This document shows, piece after piece, positions 1 to 6,924 of a stretch of DNA of 64,000 bases. Source of the stretch: Flavobacterium luteolum (lineage in GTDB: Bacteria; Bacteroidota; Bacteroidia; Flavobacteriales; Flavobacteriaceae); assembly GCF_027111275.1 (NCBI RefSeq), contig NZ_CP114286.1, forward strand, positions 1,798,001 through 1,862,000, in the 5' to 3' direction. Under the pieces are notes generated by a model that worked only from the letters and a program-made list of their open reading frames with translations, searched no databases and was not told the origin of the DNA. Numbering within the stretch: the stretch's first letter is position 1; each line of letters opens with the position of its first letter. A program made the position numbers and the translations under genes.

Positions 1-732
1 TTATTTATTTCTTCCTTTTTCATTTGGATAAAATGTCTGTACGACATCACTCTGCCAAAATTCTTTTGTTTGAATATCTATACAGCTTAATTTTCCATAA
101 AAACCTGCTCCAGTATCAATATTCCAGACATTGCATCCTTTCATAGGAATTTCGACATTATAATGAAGTGTTGGCGTATGACCGATATAAATTTCATTAA
201 AAAGCAATAATCGTTTTGGGTATGAAAGTGAATCTTTTTGGATTCTTTTATCCATCGTTAAAGCCATTTCCCAAAGTGTTCTATCCCAAGAATAATTGGT
301 TTTATAATGCTCTTTTTCTGGTCCATGCATAGATGAAAATCCAGCGTGAATAAACAAATTATTGTTTTCGTCTACAAAGTAATCTTTCATTCCGTTGAAG
401 AATTCGAGATGCTTTTCTTTATCTGAAGAATCAATTCCCTTATAACTTTCTATAGTCGATTTTCCTCCGTGCAAAAACCAAATATCATTTACAGCATCAT
501 TCTGTAACCATTCCTGACACCAAGAATCATGATTTCCTTTTATAAAAATACATTCCTGTTTTTGAGATAAATCAACAAGGAAATCAATTAACTGTTTAGA
601 TTCGCTCCAACCGTCAACATAATCACCTAGAAAAATAAATCGGTCATTTTCTGAATAATTAATTCTTTCTAACAACTGAATTAATGCTTTTAATCCGCCG
701 TGAATATCTCCAAAAACTAAGGTTCTTTTCAT
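1..732 (-). CDS. Calcineurin-like metallophosphoesterase (Ser/Thr phosphatase/ApaH-like)
   Basis: Cytoplasmic metal-dependent phosphoesterase of 243 residues. The three metal-binding signatures of the PPP/ApaH group are visible in order: GDIHG at residues 8-12, GDYVDG at 36-41 and GNHD at 66-69, with a later histidine in IHAGF and one in GHTPT. There is no signal peptide. It is the last gene of a same-strand run (NADAR, KptA, ADP-ribosylglycohydrolase, this gene) and starts only 2 bases after the stop of the preceding gene, so translational coupling is likely. Relatives cleave dinucleoside tetraphosphates, phosphoproteins or cyclic nucleotides. The context suggests a phosphate or nucleotide product of ADP-ribose metabolism as substrate, but that is inference. 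The stop codon occupies the first bases of the window, so the gene is complete. Confidence 0.85.
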   Translation of the reverse strand: MKRTLVFGDIHGGLKALIQLLERINYSENDRFIFLGDYVDGWSESKQLIDFLVDLSQKQECIFIKGNHDSWCQEWLQNDAVNDIWFLHGGKSTIESYKGIDSSDKEKHLEFFNGMKDYFVDENNNLFIHAGFSSMHGPEKEHYKTNYSWDRTLWEMALTMDKRIQKDSLSYPKRLLLFNEIYIGHTPTLHYNVEIPMKGCNVWNIDTGAGFYGKLSCIDIQTKEFWQSDVVQTFYPNEKGRNK

Positions 733-734
733 GA

Positions 735-1574
735 TTAACTAAACTTGTTTTTCAGTGCAATATCCAATTGAATTAGAAAATCTTTTCCGAATTTATCATT
801 TTCCAACTCTTCATGTAGAAACAAAGGCAATGTCTTCTCACAATTCTGTTTCTGACTTAAAATTGCCATAGACAATGCTGCAACAGTATCGGTATCTCCG
901 CCGTAACTTATTCCTGTTTTTAGACAATCTTTCATAGAAACAGCTTCAGAAACCATTTTAATTACAGCTTGTGTCGTTGGATATCCATGCATATCAATTG
1001 GAGAAGTAATTCTATAATTTTCATTCTCCTTTAAAGTCTGGTTCAAAAAATCTATCAAAGTAGATCCATCACCAAGATTATATTTAAAATAATGAACTGC
1101 CAAAGCGATGCGTTTAGCACAGCTTATTCCTTCAACTGTATTATGCGAAGTTTTTGCCTGAATCTCACAGAACTCCAATATTTGTTTGATATCTTTTAAA
1201 TGTCCAATTGAATACGCTCTCATTGCAGAACCATTTCCGCTGCTTCCATTATCGATTATTTTGATAAAATCTGAACCATTTTTACTGGCATCCAAAGCGT
1301 TATAGACTCTGTCTGAATATCCTCTTCTTTTATCTCTATGAAATACCTCAACAAACTTATCTGCTACTTTTATCTCGTTCCAATTATCATCTTCAAGCAG
1401 CAATTCTGAAATAGCAATTGCCATTTGAGTATCATCAGTATATTTTTTATAAATCTCTGTATACATTCCGTGTTTATCATACTGAGTCAGATTGTTGTTT
1501 TTAGAAATAAAATCTAAATCTCTAAACTCGAAACCTGCACCATATGCATCGCCTATTGCTGCTTCTAAAATCAT
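735..1574 (-). CDS. ADP-ribosylglycohydrolase family protein
   Basis: Member of the DraG/ARH fold, 279 residues, no signal peptide. The N-terminal GDAYGAGFEF stretch, the metal-binding TDDTQ at residues 46-50 and the C-terminal GGDTDT motif (near residue 226) are the three parts of the dinuclear-magnesium active site of this family. Family members remove ADP-ribose from proteins or hydrolyse ADP-ribosylated small molecules. The gene follows KptA by 19 bases and is followed 2 bases later by a metallophosphoesterase, all on the minus strand. With NADAR, KptA and the NrtR-prs pair upstream, the likely job is release of ADP-ribose for recycling. The exact substrate cannot be read from sequence. 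Confidence 0.9.
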   Translation of the reverse strand: MILEAAIGDAYGAGFEFRDLDFISKNNNLTQYDKHGMYTEIYKKYTDDTQMAIAISELLLEDDNWNEIKVADKFVEVFHRDKRRGYSDRVYNALDASKNGSDFIKIIDNGSSGNGSAMRAYSIGHLKDIKQILEFCEIQAKTSHNTVEGISCAKRIALAVHYFKYNLGDGSTLIDFLNQTLKENENYRITSPIDMHGYPTTQAVIKMVSEAVSMKDCLKTGISYGGDTDTVAALSMAILSQKQNCEKTLPLFLHEELENDKFGKDFLIQLDIALKNKFS

Positions 1575-1593
1575 AATTGTTGTTTTTGATTAT

Positions 1594-2142
1594 TTAAGAT
1601 TTAAATTCGATATACTTTGAAGGAACTTCATCTGTCAACCAAACATTGTTTTCAGACAAATAAAATTTAAATCCGTCTCTGTACATTGCACCACTTCTAA
1701 CGGTTAAAATTTGTGGAACTCCCCTTCTGCTTCCTACTTTTGTTGCGGTTTCTTTGTCTTTGGAAAGATGCACATGCTGACGGCTCATTTTTTTCAAACC
1801 TTCTTTCTGAATACTTTCCATGAATTTCCCAACAGTTCCGTGATACAGATATTCTAGAGGTTCTGTTTCTGCTAAATTCAATTCAACCGAAATTGAATGT
1901 CCTTGACTTGCACGGATTCTAGTTTTATCTTCGTTATAAGCAAAACGCTTTTTATCGTTATTTTCTACTACGTAATCTAAAAGTTCGGCATCGAGACGAT
2001 TCCCTTTTTTAGTACATTTTTCTATCAATTCATTGACATCTGCCCAACCGTTTTCGTCTAATTTTAATCCGATTTTTTCTGGCGAATGTCTGAGCACCAA
2101 ACTCAAAAATTTGCTGACGCTCTTTGCTATATTTTCATTCAT
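1594..2142 (-). CDS. kptA: RNA 2'-phosphotransferase, Tpt1/KptA family
   Basis: Tpt1/KptA enzymes remove a 2'-phosphate from RNA using NAD, giving ADP-ribose 1'',2''-cyclic phosphate and nicotinamide. The 182-residue protein has the family length. Residues 8-21 carry the SKFLSLVLRHSP signature with the catalytic pair R18-H19. The second half carries the ADP-ribosyltransferase-like LYHGT, the HVHLSKD segment and the SRRG arginines that hold NAD. It lies between the NADAR and ADP-ribosylglycohydrolase genes. Bacteria usually lack the tRNA splicing pathway that makes 2'-phosphates, so the natural substrate is open. An NAD- or ADP-ribose-linked role is suggested by the neighbours. Confidence 0.92.
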   Translation of the reverse strand: MNENIAKSVSKFLSLVLRHSPEKIGLKLDENGWADVNELIEKCTKKGNRLDAELLDYVVENNDKKRFAYNEDKTRIRASQGHSISVELNLAETEPLEYLYHGTVGKFMESIQKEGLKKMSRQHVHLSKDKETATKVGSRRGVPQILTVRSGAMYRDGFKFYLSENNVWLTDEVPSKYIEFKS

Positions 2143-2152
2143 TACCTATGAA

Positions 2153-2169
2153 ATGTTCCCATGGAACAT
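2153..2169. promoter_or_regulatory. 17-bp palindrome upstream of kptA
   Basis: ATGTTCC, three bases, GGAACAT: a perfect inverted repeat with 7-base arms in the 50-base gap between the NADAR stop and the kptA start. There is no T-tract, so it is not an obvious terminator. An operator or a processing hairpin is possible. Function is unknown. Confidence 0.35.
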
Positions 2170-2192
2170 CATTATTTTTTTATAATTTCTAA

Positions 2193-2720
2193 TTATTTTA
2201 ATTCATCCCGAGCTTCCATTAAAGCAAAACCTAAAAGATTCAAACCTTTCCACTTTTCAGGATTTAGAGCCTCTGTATGATCACTTGCCATTCCGATTCC
2301 CCAAATTGGATCAACAGGACTTGCTTCTACAATTACTCTATCGTTTGTACTTAACAGAAAGGTTTTCAAGTCAAGATTTCGATTGAACTTATGAAAGTTC
2401 CCTTCTTTTACGATTTCAAATCGGTTTTCTAACCAGATTTTATCATCGTAGTTTCTTACTTTACGGCCTAACTTTTTGGCTTCAGCGGGCGAATTGCATT
2501 TTATGATCTTTTCTAAAATTTCCTGATCATTAAATAATTCCGCTTTCTTAGCCATCATCCAATGTTCAGCTGTTTTGTAAGTCACGCCATTAACTTCAAA
2601 AGAACTTAACCACCATTGGCTGAAACAGGTTTTAGTAATCATCCCGTCTTTACTTGGCTGATGTCCCCAGAAAAATAAAAATTTACTTTCTGGAGCTATA
2701 GTATTTATATTGTATTTCAT
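2193..2720 (-). CDS. NADAR family protein (YbiA-like)
   Basis: NADAR (NAD and ADP-ribose) domain protein of 175 residues covering essentially the whole chain. Recognisable family blocks are the N-terminal FFWGH, the central SQWWLSSFEVNGVTYKTAEH with its W-x-M-x-KA helix, and the C-terminal SPVDPIWGIGM. Members of this family hydrolyse N-glycosidic bonds, either on riboflavin-pathway intermediates (YbiA/RibX) or on ADP-ribosylated guanine in DNA. It is the first gene of the ADP-ribose group after the 136-base, repeat-bearing gap that follows prs. The neighbours (KptA, ADP-ribosylglycohydrolase) favour an ADP-ribose role over a riboflavin role. No DarT-like toxin is visible next to it. Confidence 0.85.
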   Translation of the reverse strand: MKYNINTIAPESKFLFFWGHQPSKDGMITKTCFSQWWLSSFEVNGVTYKTAEHWMMAKKAELFNDQEILEKIIKCNSPAEAKKLGRKVRNYDDKIWLENRFEIVKEGNFHKFNRNLDLKTFLLSTNDRVIVEASPVDPIWGIGMASDHTEALNPEKWKGLNLLGFALMEARDELK

Positions 2721-2736
2721 TTTTGTTAGTGTTTTT

Positions 2737-2860
2737 GTTTCAAGTTTAAAGTTTCAGGTTCTTCGCTAAACTTGCAAACTATTTTTAACTTGAAACAGTT
2801 AGCATTTTTTTTGTTTCAGGTTTACGTTACACAGAGAACTTGAAACCTGAAACTTGAAAC
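2737..2860. repeat. Inverted GTTTCAAGTTT/AACTTGAAAC repeat between prs and the NADAR gene
   Basis: The 142-base gap is mostly made of the motif CAAGTTTCAGGTT and its reverse complement. One arm at 2737-2760 is repeated inverted at 2844-2860 with a short deletion, and a further AACTTGAAAC copy lies at 2788-2797. It reads as a palindromic intergenic repeat. It could form a hairpin that separates prs expression from the genes that follow. Confidence 0.6.
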
Positions 2861-2862
2861 AT

Positions 2863-3696
2863 TTAAACTAATTGATCCAATCCAATTACCTGAACACTTT
2901 CTCCCTCAAAATCTTTAAAAGAATTTGTGGTAAAAATTCCGTCGAAGCAGTTTAAAACTTCAAAACCTTTATTAAAAATTCCGTGGCTTACCGCTAAGTA
3001 TAATTTTCCGGCATTTTTCTTTTTTAGTTCTTCTGCTAATCCTACGAAAGTTCCTCCTCCATCGCAGATATCATCTACAATTAAACAATCCATTCCGTTT
3101 AAATCATCTTCATATACTTTAAAACCAGATAATTTTCCTGTTTTTACATCGCGACTTTTACTGCACTCTACCACCTCAACTCCGCCTAAAAACTCAGAAA
3201 CTTTATAGATCTTTTTTAAAGCGCCACCATCTGGAGAAATCAATTTTACGTTTTGACCAATTCTATTCAACACTTCTTTGATGAAAGTATAGTTCGGAAT
3301 CACTGTACTATTATTCAACAAAGCTGGAGTAACCTCAGAGTGCGCATCAAAAACAAAAACTTTGTTCAATTGCATTGCATTTATAATATCAGCATATACT
3401 TTAACAGATAACGGTTCGCCAGGAATCATAACACGATCTTGTCTTGCAGCTGGAAAATACGGAATAAAAAGATCTATGATTTTAACATCCATTCTGCGCA
3501 AAGCATCAACCGTAACGCATAACAAGCCTAAATCGTTGAATGAATTTAATCGATGTGTAATGGTTACTTTTTTATTGACATCAAAATCTGGAGCAATTTT
3601 AATGTGTGGTTCTCCACCAGAAAATGTAAAACTTTGAAATTTGATTTCTTCCTGATTTTGAAAAGGAGCGAATTTTGGGTCAAGATTTAGTATCAT
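2863..3696 (-). CDS. prs: Ribose-phosphate pyrophosphokinase (PRPP synthetase)
   Basis: Makes PRPP from ribose 5-phosphate and ATP. The ATP loop RQDRVMIPGEPLS, the divalent-cation loop FDAHSEV and the PRPP-binding loop IVDDICDGGGTF are present. The chain is 277 residues, shorter than the roughly 310 of the housekeeping enzyme, as in variants linked to NAD salvage. I start it at the ATG at 3696. The open frame extends to a TTG at 3726, but that would put a perfect operator palindrome and the -7 box inside the coding region. The regulator gene lies 75 bases upstream on the same strand. PRPP is the co-substrate of nicotinamide and nicotinate phosphoribosyltransferases, and a partner of that kind may lie outside the window. 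Whether this is the only PRPP synthetase of the genome cannot be told here. Confidence 0.92.
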   Translation of the reverse strand: MILNLDPKFAPFQNQEEIKFQSFTFSGGEPHIKIAPDFDVNKKVTITHRLNSFNDLGLLCVTVDALRRMDVKIIDLFIPYFPAARQDRVMIPGEPLSVKVYADIINAMQLNKVFVFDAHSEVTPALLNNSTVIPNYTFIKEVLNRIGQNVKLISPDGGALKKIYKVSEFLGGVEVVECSKSRDVKTGKLSGFKVYEDDLNGMDCLIVDDICDGGGTFVGLAEELKKKNAGKLYLAVSHGIFNKGFEVLNCFDGIFTTNSFKDFEGESVQVIGLDQLV

Positions 3697-3706
3697 AGTG
3701 TTGTAG

Positions 3707-3727
3707 TTTGCGTTAATTATACGCAAA
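3707..3727 (-). promoter_or_regulatory. NrtR-type operator over the prs promoter
   Basis: Perfect 21-bp palindrome TTTGCGT-N7-ACGCAAA. On the minus strand its first TTTG is the last part of the -7 box, and it ends 11 bases before the prs ATG. A bound dimer would therefore cover the -7 box and the transcription start. The 7-7-7 geometry and the adjacent NrtR-like gene make this the probable binding site. Confidence 0.85.
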
Positions 3728-3753
3728 TGTAGAATTTAATTTTAAATAAACAA
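3724..3753 (-). promoter_or_regulatory. prs promoter, TTG-N19-TACATTTG
   Basis: On the minus strand, TTG (3751-3753) is followed after 19 bases by TACATTTG (3724-3731), an exact match to the TAnnTTTG -7 element of Flavobacterium/Bacteroides. The predicted start near 3717 gives a leader of about 20 bases to the ATG at 3696. Confidence 0.8.
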
Positions 3754-3758
3754 TTTAT

Positions 3759-3779
3759 TTTGTGTAAAAATTACGCAAA
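3759..3779 (-). promoter_or_regulatory. Second, imperfect NrtR-type operator
   Basis: TTTGTGT-N7-ACGCAAA: same arms with one mismatch and the same 7-base spacer. It overlaps the stop codon of the regulator gene. Its centre is 52 bp from the centre of the first palindrome, five helical turns, which fits cooperative binding on one face of DNA. Confidence 0.65.
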
Positions 3780-4463
3780 CTTTATTTCAAAGTGAAAGCC
3801 TTTATTAATCAACTCATTATATTTCAACTTATTAAACTTAAAAAGCTTTGCCGGACGGCCCGTTTTTATTGGTGAAAATTTTTCTGTTTCTTCTAAAATA
3901 CCATAGCTGAGTATTTTTTTTCTGAAGTTTCTGCGATCTATTTCTTTTTCTAAAATCGTGCAATAAAGGTTTTCAAGATCTGAGAACAAGAATTCTTCTG
4001 GAAGTAAATCGAAACCTATTGGTTCATAAGTGAGTTTTGCCTTTAATCTTTCAATGCCTTTTTCTAAAATCAAATTATGGTCGAATGCCAAAGGCGGAAT
4101 TTCATCTATTTTGAACCATTGTACTCGTTCGGCATCTGTATTGGCTTTAATCTCCAAATTCGAAGCATCAACTAAAGCATAATACGCCACTGAAATCACG
4201 CGGTTTCTGGAATCTCTATGAATGTCATCGCCAAAAGTGTACAATTGTTCCATAAAATTCAACTGTACATTTGTTTCTTCATGCAATTCACGTATTACTG
4301 CATCGCTAAGAGATTCATCATTCTGAACTAAACCTCCTGGCAATGCCCAATATTTATCTGCTGAGCCAAATTTCTGCTCAATCAAAAGTGCATATAGTCC
4401 ATTATTTTTATATCCAAAAACAATCGCATCTACAGCAATTCTAATATTTTGTAATTTTTCCAT
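3771..4463 (-). CDS. nrtR: NrtR-type Nudix regulator of NAD metabolism
   Basis: Fusion of an N-terminal Nudix domain (about residues 5-150) with a C-terminal winged helix (about 155-230), the layout of NrtR repressors that sense ADP-ribose-type ligands. The Nudix box reads G-x5-E-x7-REL-x-EE-x-N: all acidic catalytic residues are kept, with Asn in place of the last glycine, so hydrolysis may persist. I start at the ATG at 4463 (MEKLQNI). The longer frame to 4505 adds 14 residues that overlap a hairpin and are not part of the fold. It is 74 bases from the prs start, with two palindromes in and around the gap, so it probably represses prs and possibly the whole ADP-ribose block. Two paralogues at 40958 and 41710 have lost Nudix residues. 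Confidence 0.85.
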   Translation of the reverse strand: MEKLQNIRIAVDAIVFGYKNNGLYALLIEQKFGSADKYWALPGGLVQNDESLSDAVIRELHEETNVQLNFMEQLYTFGDDIHRDSRNRVISVAYYALVDASNLEIKANTDAERVQWFKIDEIPPLAFDHNLILEKGIERLKAKLTYEPIGFDLLPEEFLFSDLENLYCTILEKEIDRRNFRKKILSYGILEETEKFSPIKTGRPAKLFKFNKLKYNELINKGFHFEIKFA

Positions 4464-4494
4464 AATCCTCAATCCTATCAAACAAATATAACGA

Positions 4495-4551
4495 ATGAGA
4501 GCCAACTTTATAATTTAATACAAAAGCTTAAATTATAAAATTGACTCTCAT
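4495..4551 (-). terminator. Hairpin after the PKD lipoprotein gene
   Basis: Outer stem ATGAGAG (4495-4501) pairs with CTCTCAT (4545-4551) and inner stem TTTATAATTTAA (4507-4518) with 4528-4539. It lies 20 bases past the lipoprotein stop on the minus strand and just before the nrtR start. It is AT-rich, so a weak terminator at best. Confidence 0.5.
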
Positions 4552-4570
4552 CAATATCTTTCAACTTTTC

Positions 4571-4927
4571 CTAGTTAACCGTAACGGTTCTTTTGGGAAC
4601 AGAAGTACATTCTGCACCATCTTTTTTAATTGTAACTTCAGCTTTGGCTTCATATGTTCCAGCCGCTGCGTAAGTATGTGTTACTGCAGTGCCAGTTCCT
4701 GTAGTTCCATCACCAAATGTCCATTTCACTCCAACCAAAGTTCCTGTTCCTGTGTACTCAACCGAGTAGTTCATTAACTTCGGATTAGTCGCATCGGTTG
4801 AATTGTGTATTTTAACAAAAATTGCTTCAGATAAACAATCAACTATTACCTCATCATCGTGCTTACTACAAGAATTGCTCATAAATACAGCCGCAATTAC
4901 AACTAGAACAGATACAATCTTTTTCAT
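4571..4927 (-). CDS. Small lipoprotein with one PKD domain
   Basis: 118 residues. The first 20 residues are a lipoprotein signal ending in SNSC with the lipidated cysteine at C20. The rest is a single PKD/Ig-like fold with the typical WTFGDGTTGTG turn and the HTYAAAGTYEAKAEV strand. PKD domains are protein- or glycan-interaction modules on cell-surface proteins, so this is probably an exported surface or periplasmic protein. It stands alone between the LysR gene and nrtR. No catalytic domain is attached and its partner is unknown. Confidence 0.8.
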   Translation of the reverse strand: MKKIVSVLVVIAAVFMSNSCSKHDDEVIVDCLSEAIFVKIHNSTDATNPKLMNYSVEYTGTGTLVGVKWTFGDGTTGTGTAVTHTYAAAGTYEAKAEVTIKKDGAECTSVPKRTVTVN

Positions 4928-4992
4928 TTTCGAAAATTTTAGTGGTTTATATCAAAATTAGTCTTTTAAGCTATACGAACAATTGATGGAAA

Positions 4993-5898
4993 TCATAATC
5001 TATTTCCGAAAAACAATTTCAGTTCTTTCTCAATAATATCAAAAAACGATTTTAAATTATTGTTTTTTGGTGTCAATAAATACACAAACTCTTCGGGAAC
5101 ATGAAAACTATTCCAAACCAACTGCAATTTGTTTTCCTTGATATAATTTCTCGCGTTACAATTCCAAGTTGCTGCAATTCCATCATTTTTAGCCAAAAGT
5201 CTGAGCATTTCAGCTTCTGACGGAATAATATAATTTGGAACCATCGACGGTCTTTTTTTATTAAAAGCGTGAAGCCAAAATAGTTTTATATGTGGAATGC
5301 GAGCGTCGTGGCTGTACCATTTTTGAGCATTAAGCCATTGTTCTATTTCATTATAATTATCTGCCTTTAATTTCTGGCGGAATTCCGTTATGTCTAAAGA
5401 GGTTGGAGCAACTAGAATCAATTTAATCTTCCCTACTATTTCGTAAGTAGTATCAAAAGTGTCAAATCTTTTTGTGGTAATAGCAAAGTCTAATTTTTTA
5501 GCATCCACTAAAGCAAAAAGTTCATCATTTTCTGCAAAAGTAAAATCGATTAAATCAAACTTCGAAATTAAAAGATTTCCAATGCAGTCAAAAAGATGTT
5601 TTGAAACTCCAACAGAAATTAATCGGGTAGCATCTTCTGCCTTTGCACGAAAGCCAGTTTCGACACTTTCCAGACGATCAAGCGCATCTATTATCAAATT
5701 ATTCAGTAACTTAGCGTATTCGGTTGGCTCTACCCCTTTTGACTTCCGATTAAATAATTTATTTCCAACGTGCGCTTCAAGCATTGAAATCTGCTGACTT
5801 ACGGCAGGCTGACTCATAAACAACTCTTTTGCAGCGATCGAAAAATTACCATTTTTATAAACCGCTTTAAATGTTCTGTACCATTCTAGATTTACCAT
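4993..5898 (-). CDS. LysR-family transcriptional regulator
   Basis: 301 residues, the standard length. The N-terminal winged helix (residues 1-65) carries the family pattern FKAVYKNGNFSIAAKELFMSQPAVSQQISMLE, split here as FKAVYKNGNFS then AAKELFMSQPAVSQ. The rest is a periplasmic-binding-like effector domain. It is divergent from the DJ-1/PfpI gene at 5985 with an 86-base shared intergenic region, the classical arrangement for a LysR regulator and its target. The likely targets are the DJ-1 protein and the alcohol dehydrogenase after it. The effector is unknown; a reactive aldehyde is suggested by the neighbours only. Confidence 0.88.
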   Translation of the reverse strand: MVNLEWYRTFKAVYKNGNFSIAAKELFMSQPAVSQQISMLEAHVGNKLFNRKSKGVEPTEYAKLLNNLIIDALDRLESVETGFRAKAEDATRLISVGVSKHLFDCIGNLLISKFDLIDFTFAENDELFALVDAKKLDFAITTKRFDTFDTTYEIVGKIKLILVAPTSLDITEFRQKLKADNYNEIEQWLNAQKWYSHDARIPHIKLFWLHAFNKKRPSMVPNYIIPSEAEMLRLLAKNDGIAATWNCNARNYIKENKLQLVWNSFHVPEEFVYLLTPKNNNLKSFFDIIEKELKLFFGNRL

Positions 5899-5959
5899 GA
5901 TATAATTTTATTTATAACAAACATAGTTTATTTTATTTTTACTGATATCACTTTCGACG

Positions 5960-5967
5960 TAAATTTG
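5960..5967 (+). promoter_or_regulatory. -7 box TAAATTTG of the DJ-1 gene
   Basis: Exact TAnnTTTG match 17 bases before the ATG at 5985, within the LysR/DJ-1 divergent region. Confidence 0.6.
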
Positions 5968-5984
5968 TTCAAAATTTAATATTT

Positions 5985-6746
5985 ATGAAGAAAATAGCAT
6001 TACTCGCAATAGTTGCATTTACAGCTTTAAGCACATCTGCTGAAGCTCAAAAATCAAATAAAAAAGGGATGAAAAAAGTATTATTTGTTGTAACCAGCAA
6101 TGATAAGCTGGGCAATACAGGAGAAAAAACAGGATTCTGGTCAGAAGAATTTGCTGCACCATATTATGAATTATTAGATCAAGGAGTTGATATTACCATT
6201 GCTTCTCCGCTTGGAGGCCAGCCGCCAATTGATCCAAAAAGTGCTGATCCAGCATCGGCAACTGAAGACACCAAACGTTTTGATGCCGATAAAGTTTTAC
6301 AGGAAAAATTAAAAAATACTTTAAAACTTTCGACAGTAAACCAAAAAGATTACGATGCTGTTTTTTATCCAGGAGGTCACGGTCCGCTTTGGGATTTGGT
6401 CGAAGATAGAAACTCTATCGCTTTAATCGAATCTTTTTATACTCATAATAAACCTGTAGCTTTTGTTTGTCATGCTCCTGCTGTTCTAAAAAACGTAAAA
6501 GTAAACGGCCAATATTTAGTAAAAGGTAAAAAAGTTACCGGATTTACAAATGCCGAAGAAGAAGCGGTTGGTTTAACTAAAGTAGTTCCGTTTTTATTGG
6601 AAGATGCTTTAGCTTCAAATGGAGCCATTTTTTCTAAAGGAGAAAATTGGCAGCCTTACGCTGTTGCTGACGGACTTTTGATTACGGGCCAAAACCCTGC
6701 ATCGTCTAAATTGGTAGCTGCAAAATTATTACAAGAATTGAAGTAA
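5985..6746 (+). CDS. Exported DJ-1/PfpI family protein (Hsp31-like)
   Basis: 253 residues with an N-terminal signal peptide ending near residue 21 (STSAEAQ). The class I glutamine amidotransferase-like fold follows, with the YPGGHG oxyanion segment and the nucleophile elbow FVCHAPAVL carrying the reactive cysteine. Size and motifs fit the Hsp31/glyoxalase III branch, whose members act on methylglyoxal or as chaperones. The signal peptide suggests a periplasmic site, which is less usual for this branch. It is divergent from the LysR gene and followed by an alcohol dehydrogenase, consistent with defence against reactive carbonyls. The enzymatic activity is inferred from the family only. Confidence 0.85.
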   Translation: MKKIALLAIVAFTALSTSAEAQKSNKKGMKKVLFVVTSNDKLGNTGEKTGFWSEEFAAPYYELLDQGVDITIASPLGGQPPIDPKSADPASATEDTKRFDADKVLQEKLKNTLKLSTVNQKDYDAVFYPGGHGPLWDLVEDRNSIALIESFYTHNKPVAFVCHAPAVLKNVKVNGQYLVKGKKVTGFTNAEEEAVGLTKVVPFLLEDALASNGAIFSKGENWQPYAVADGLLITGQNPASSKLVAAKLLQELK

Positions 6747-6769
6747 AGGTGCTAAGGGGCTGAGATACT

Positions 6770-6920
6770 AAGGTTCTAAGTTTTTCTAAAAACCTAAAAA
6801 CTCAATCTCTTATTCACTAATTACAAAATAAAAATTAATAAATCACAATGTTAAGTTTCTGAATTTACGTTTCAACAAAAAACTTAGAACCTCAGAACCT
6901 TAGCATCTTAGAACCTAAAA
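6770..6920. repeat. CTTAGAACCT-type inverted intergenic repeat
   Basis: Arm AAGGTTCTAAGTTTTT at 6770-6785 pairs with AAAAACTTAGAACCT at 6878-6892 with one terminal base unpaired. Additional copies of the words CTTAG and GAACCT run to 6917. The same wording recurs at 50539-50573 in front of thiL. It fills the gap between the DJ-1 and alcohol dehydrogenase genes, which may still share a transcript. Confidence 0.65.
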
Positions 6921-6924
6921 AAAA

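Noticed and set aside
2927..3637. Two plus-strand open frames opposite prs (2927-3208 and 3362-3637)
   Set aside because: They are antisense shadows of prs, have serine/proline-rich low-complexity translations, and no promoter or family features.
3697..3726. Longer prs starting at TTG 3726
   Set aside because: The extension would encode the operator palindrome and the -7 box; the ATG at 3696 fits the fold and the promoter.
4541..4777. Plus-strand cysteine-rich frame opposite the PKD lipoprotein
   Set aside because: The cysteines and serines arise from reading the PKD gene backwards; the minus-strand frame has a signal peptide and a clear domain.
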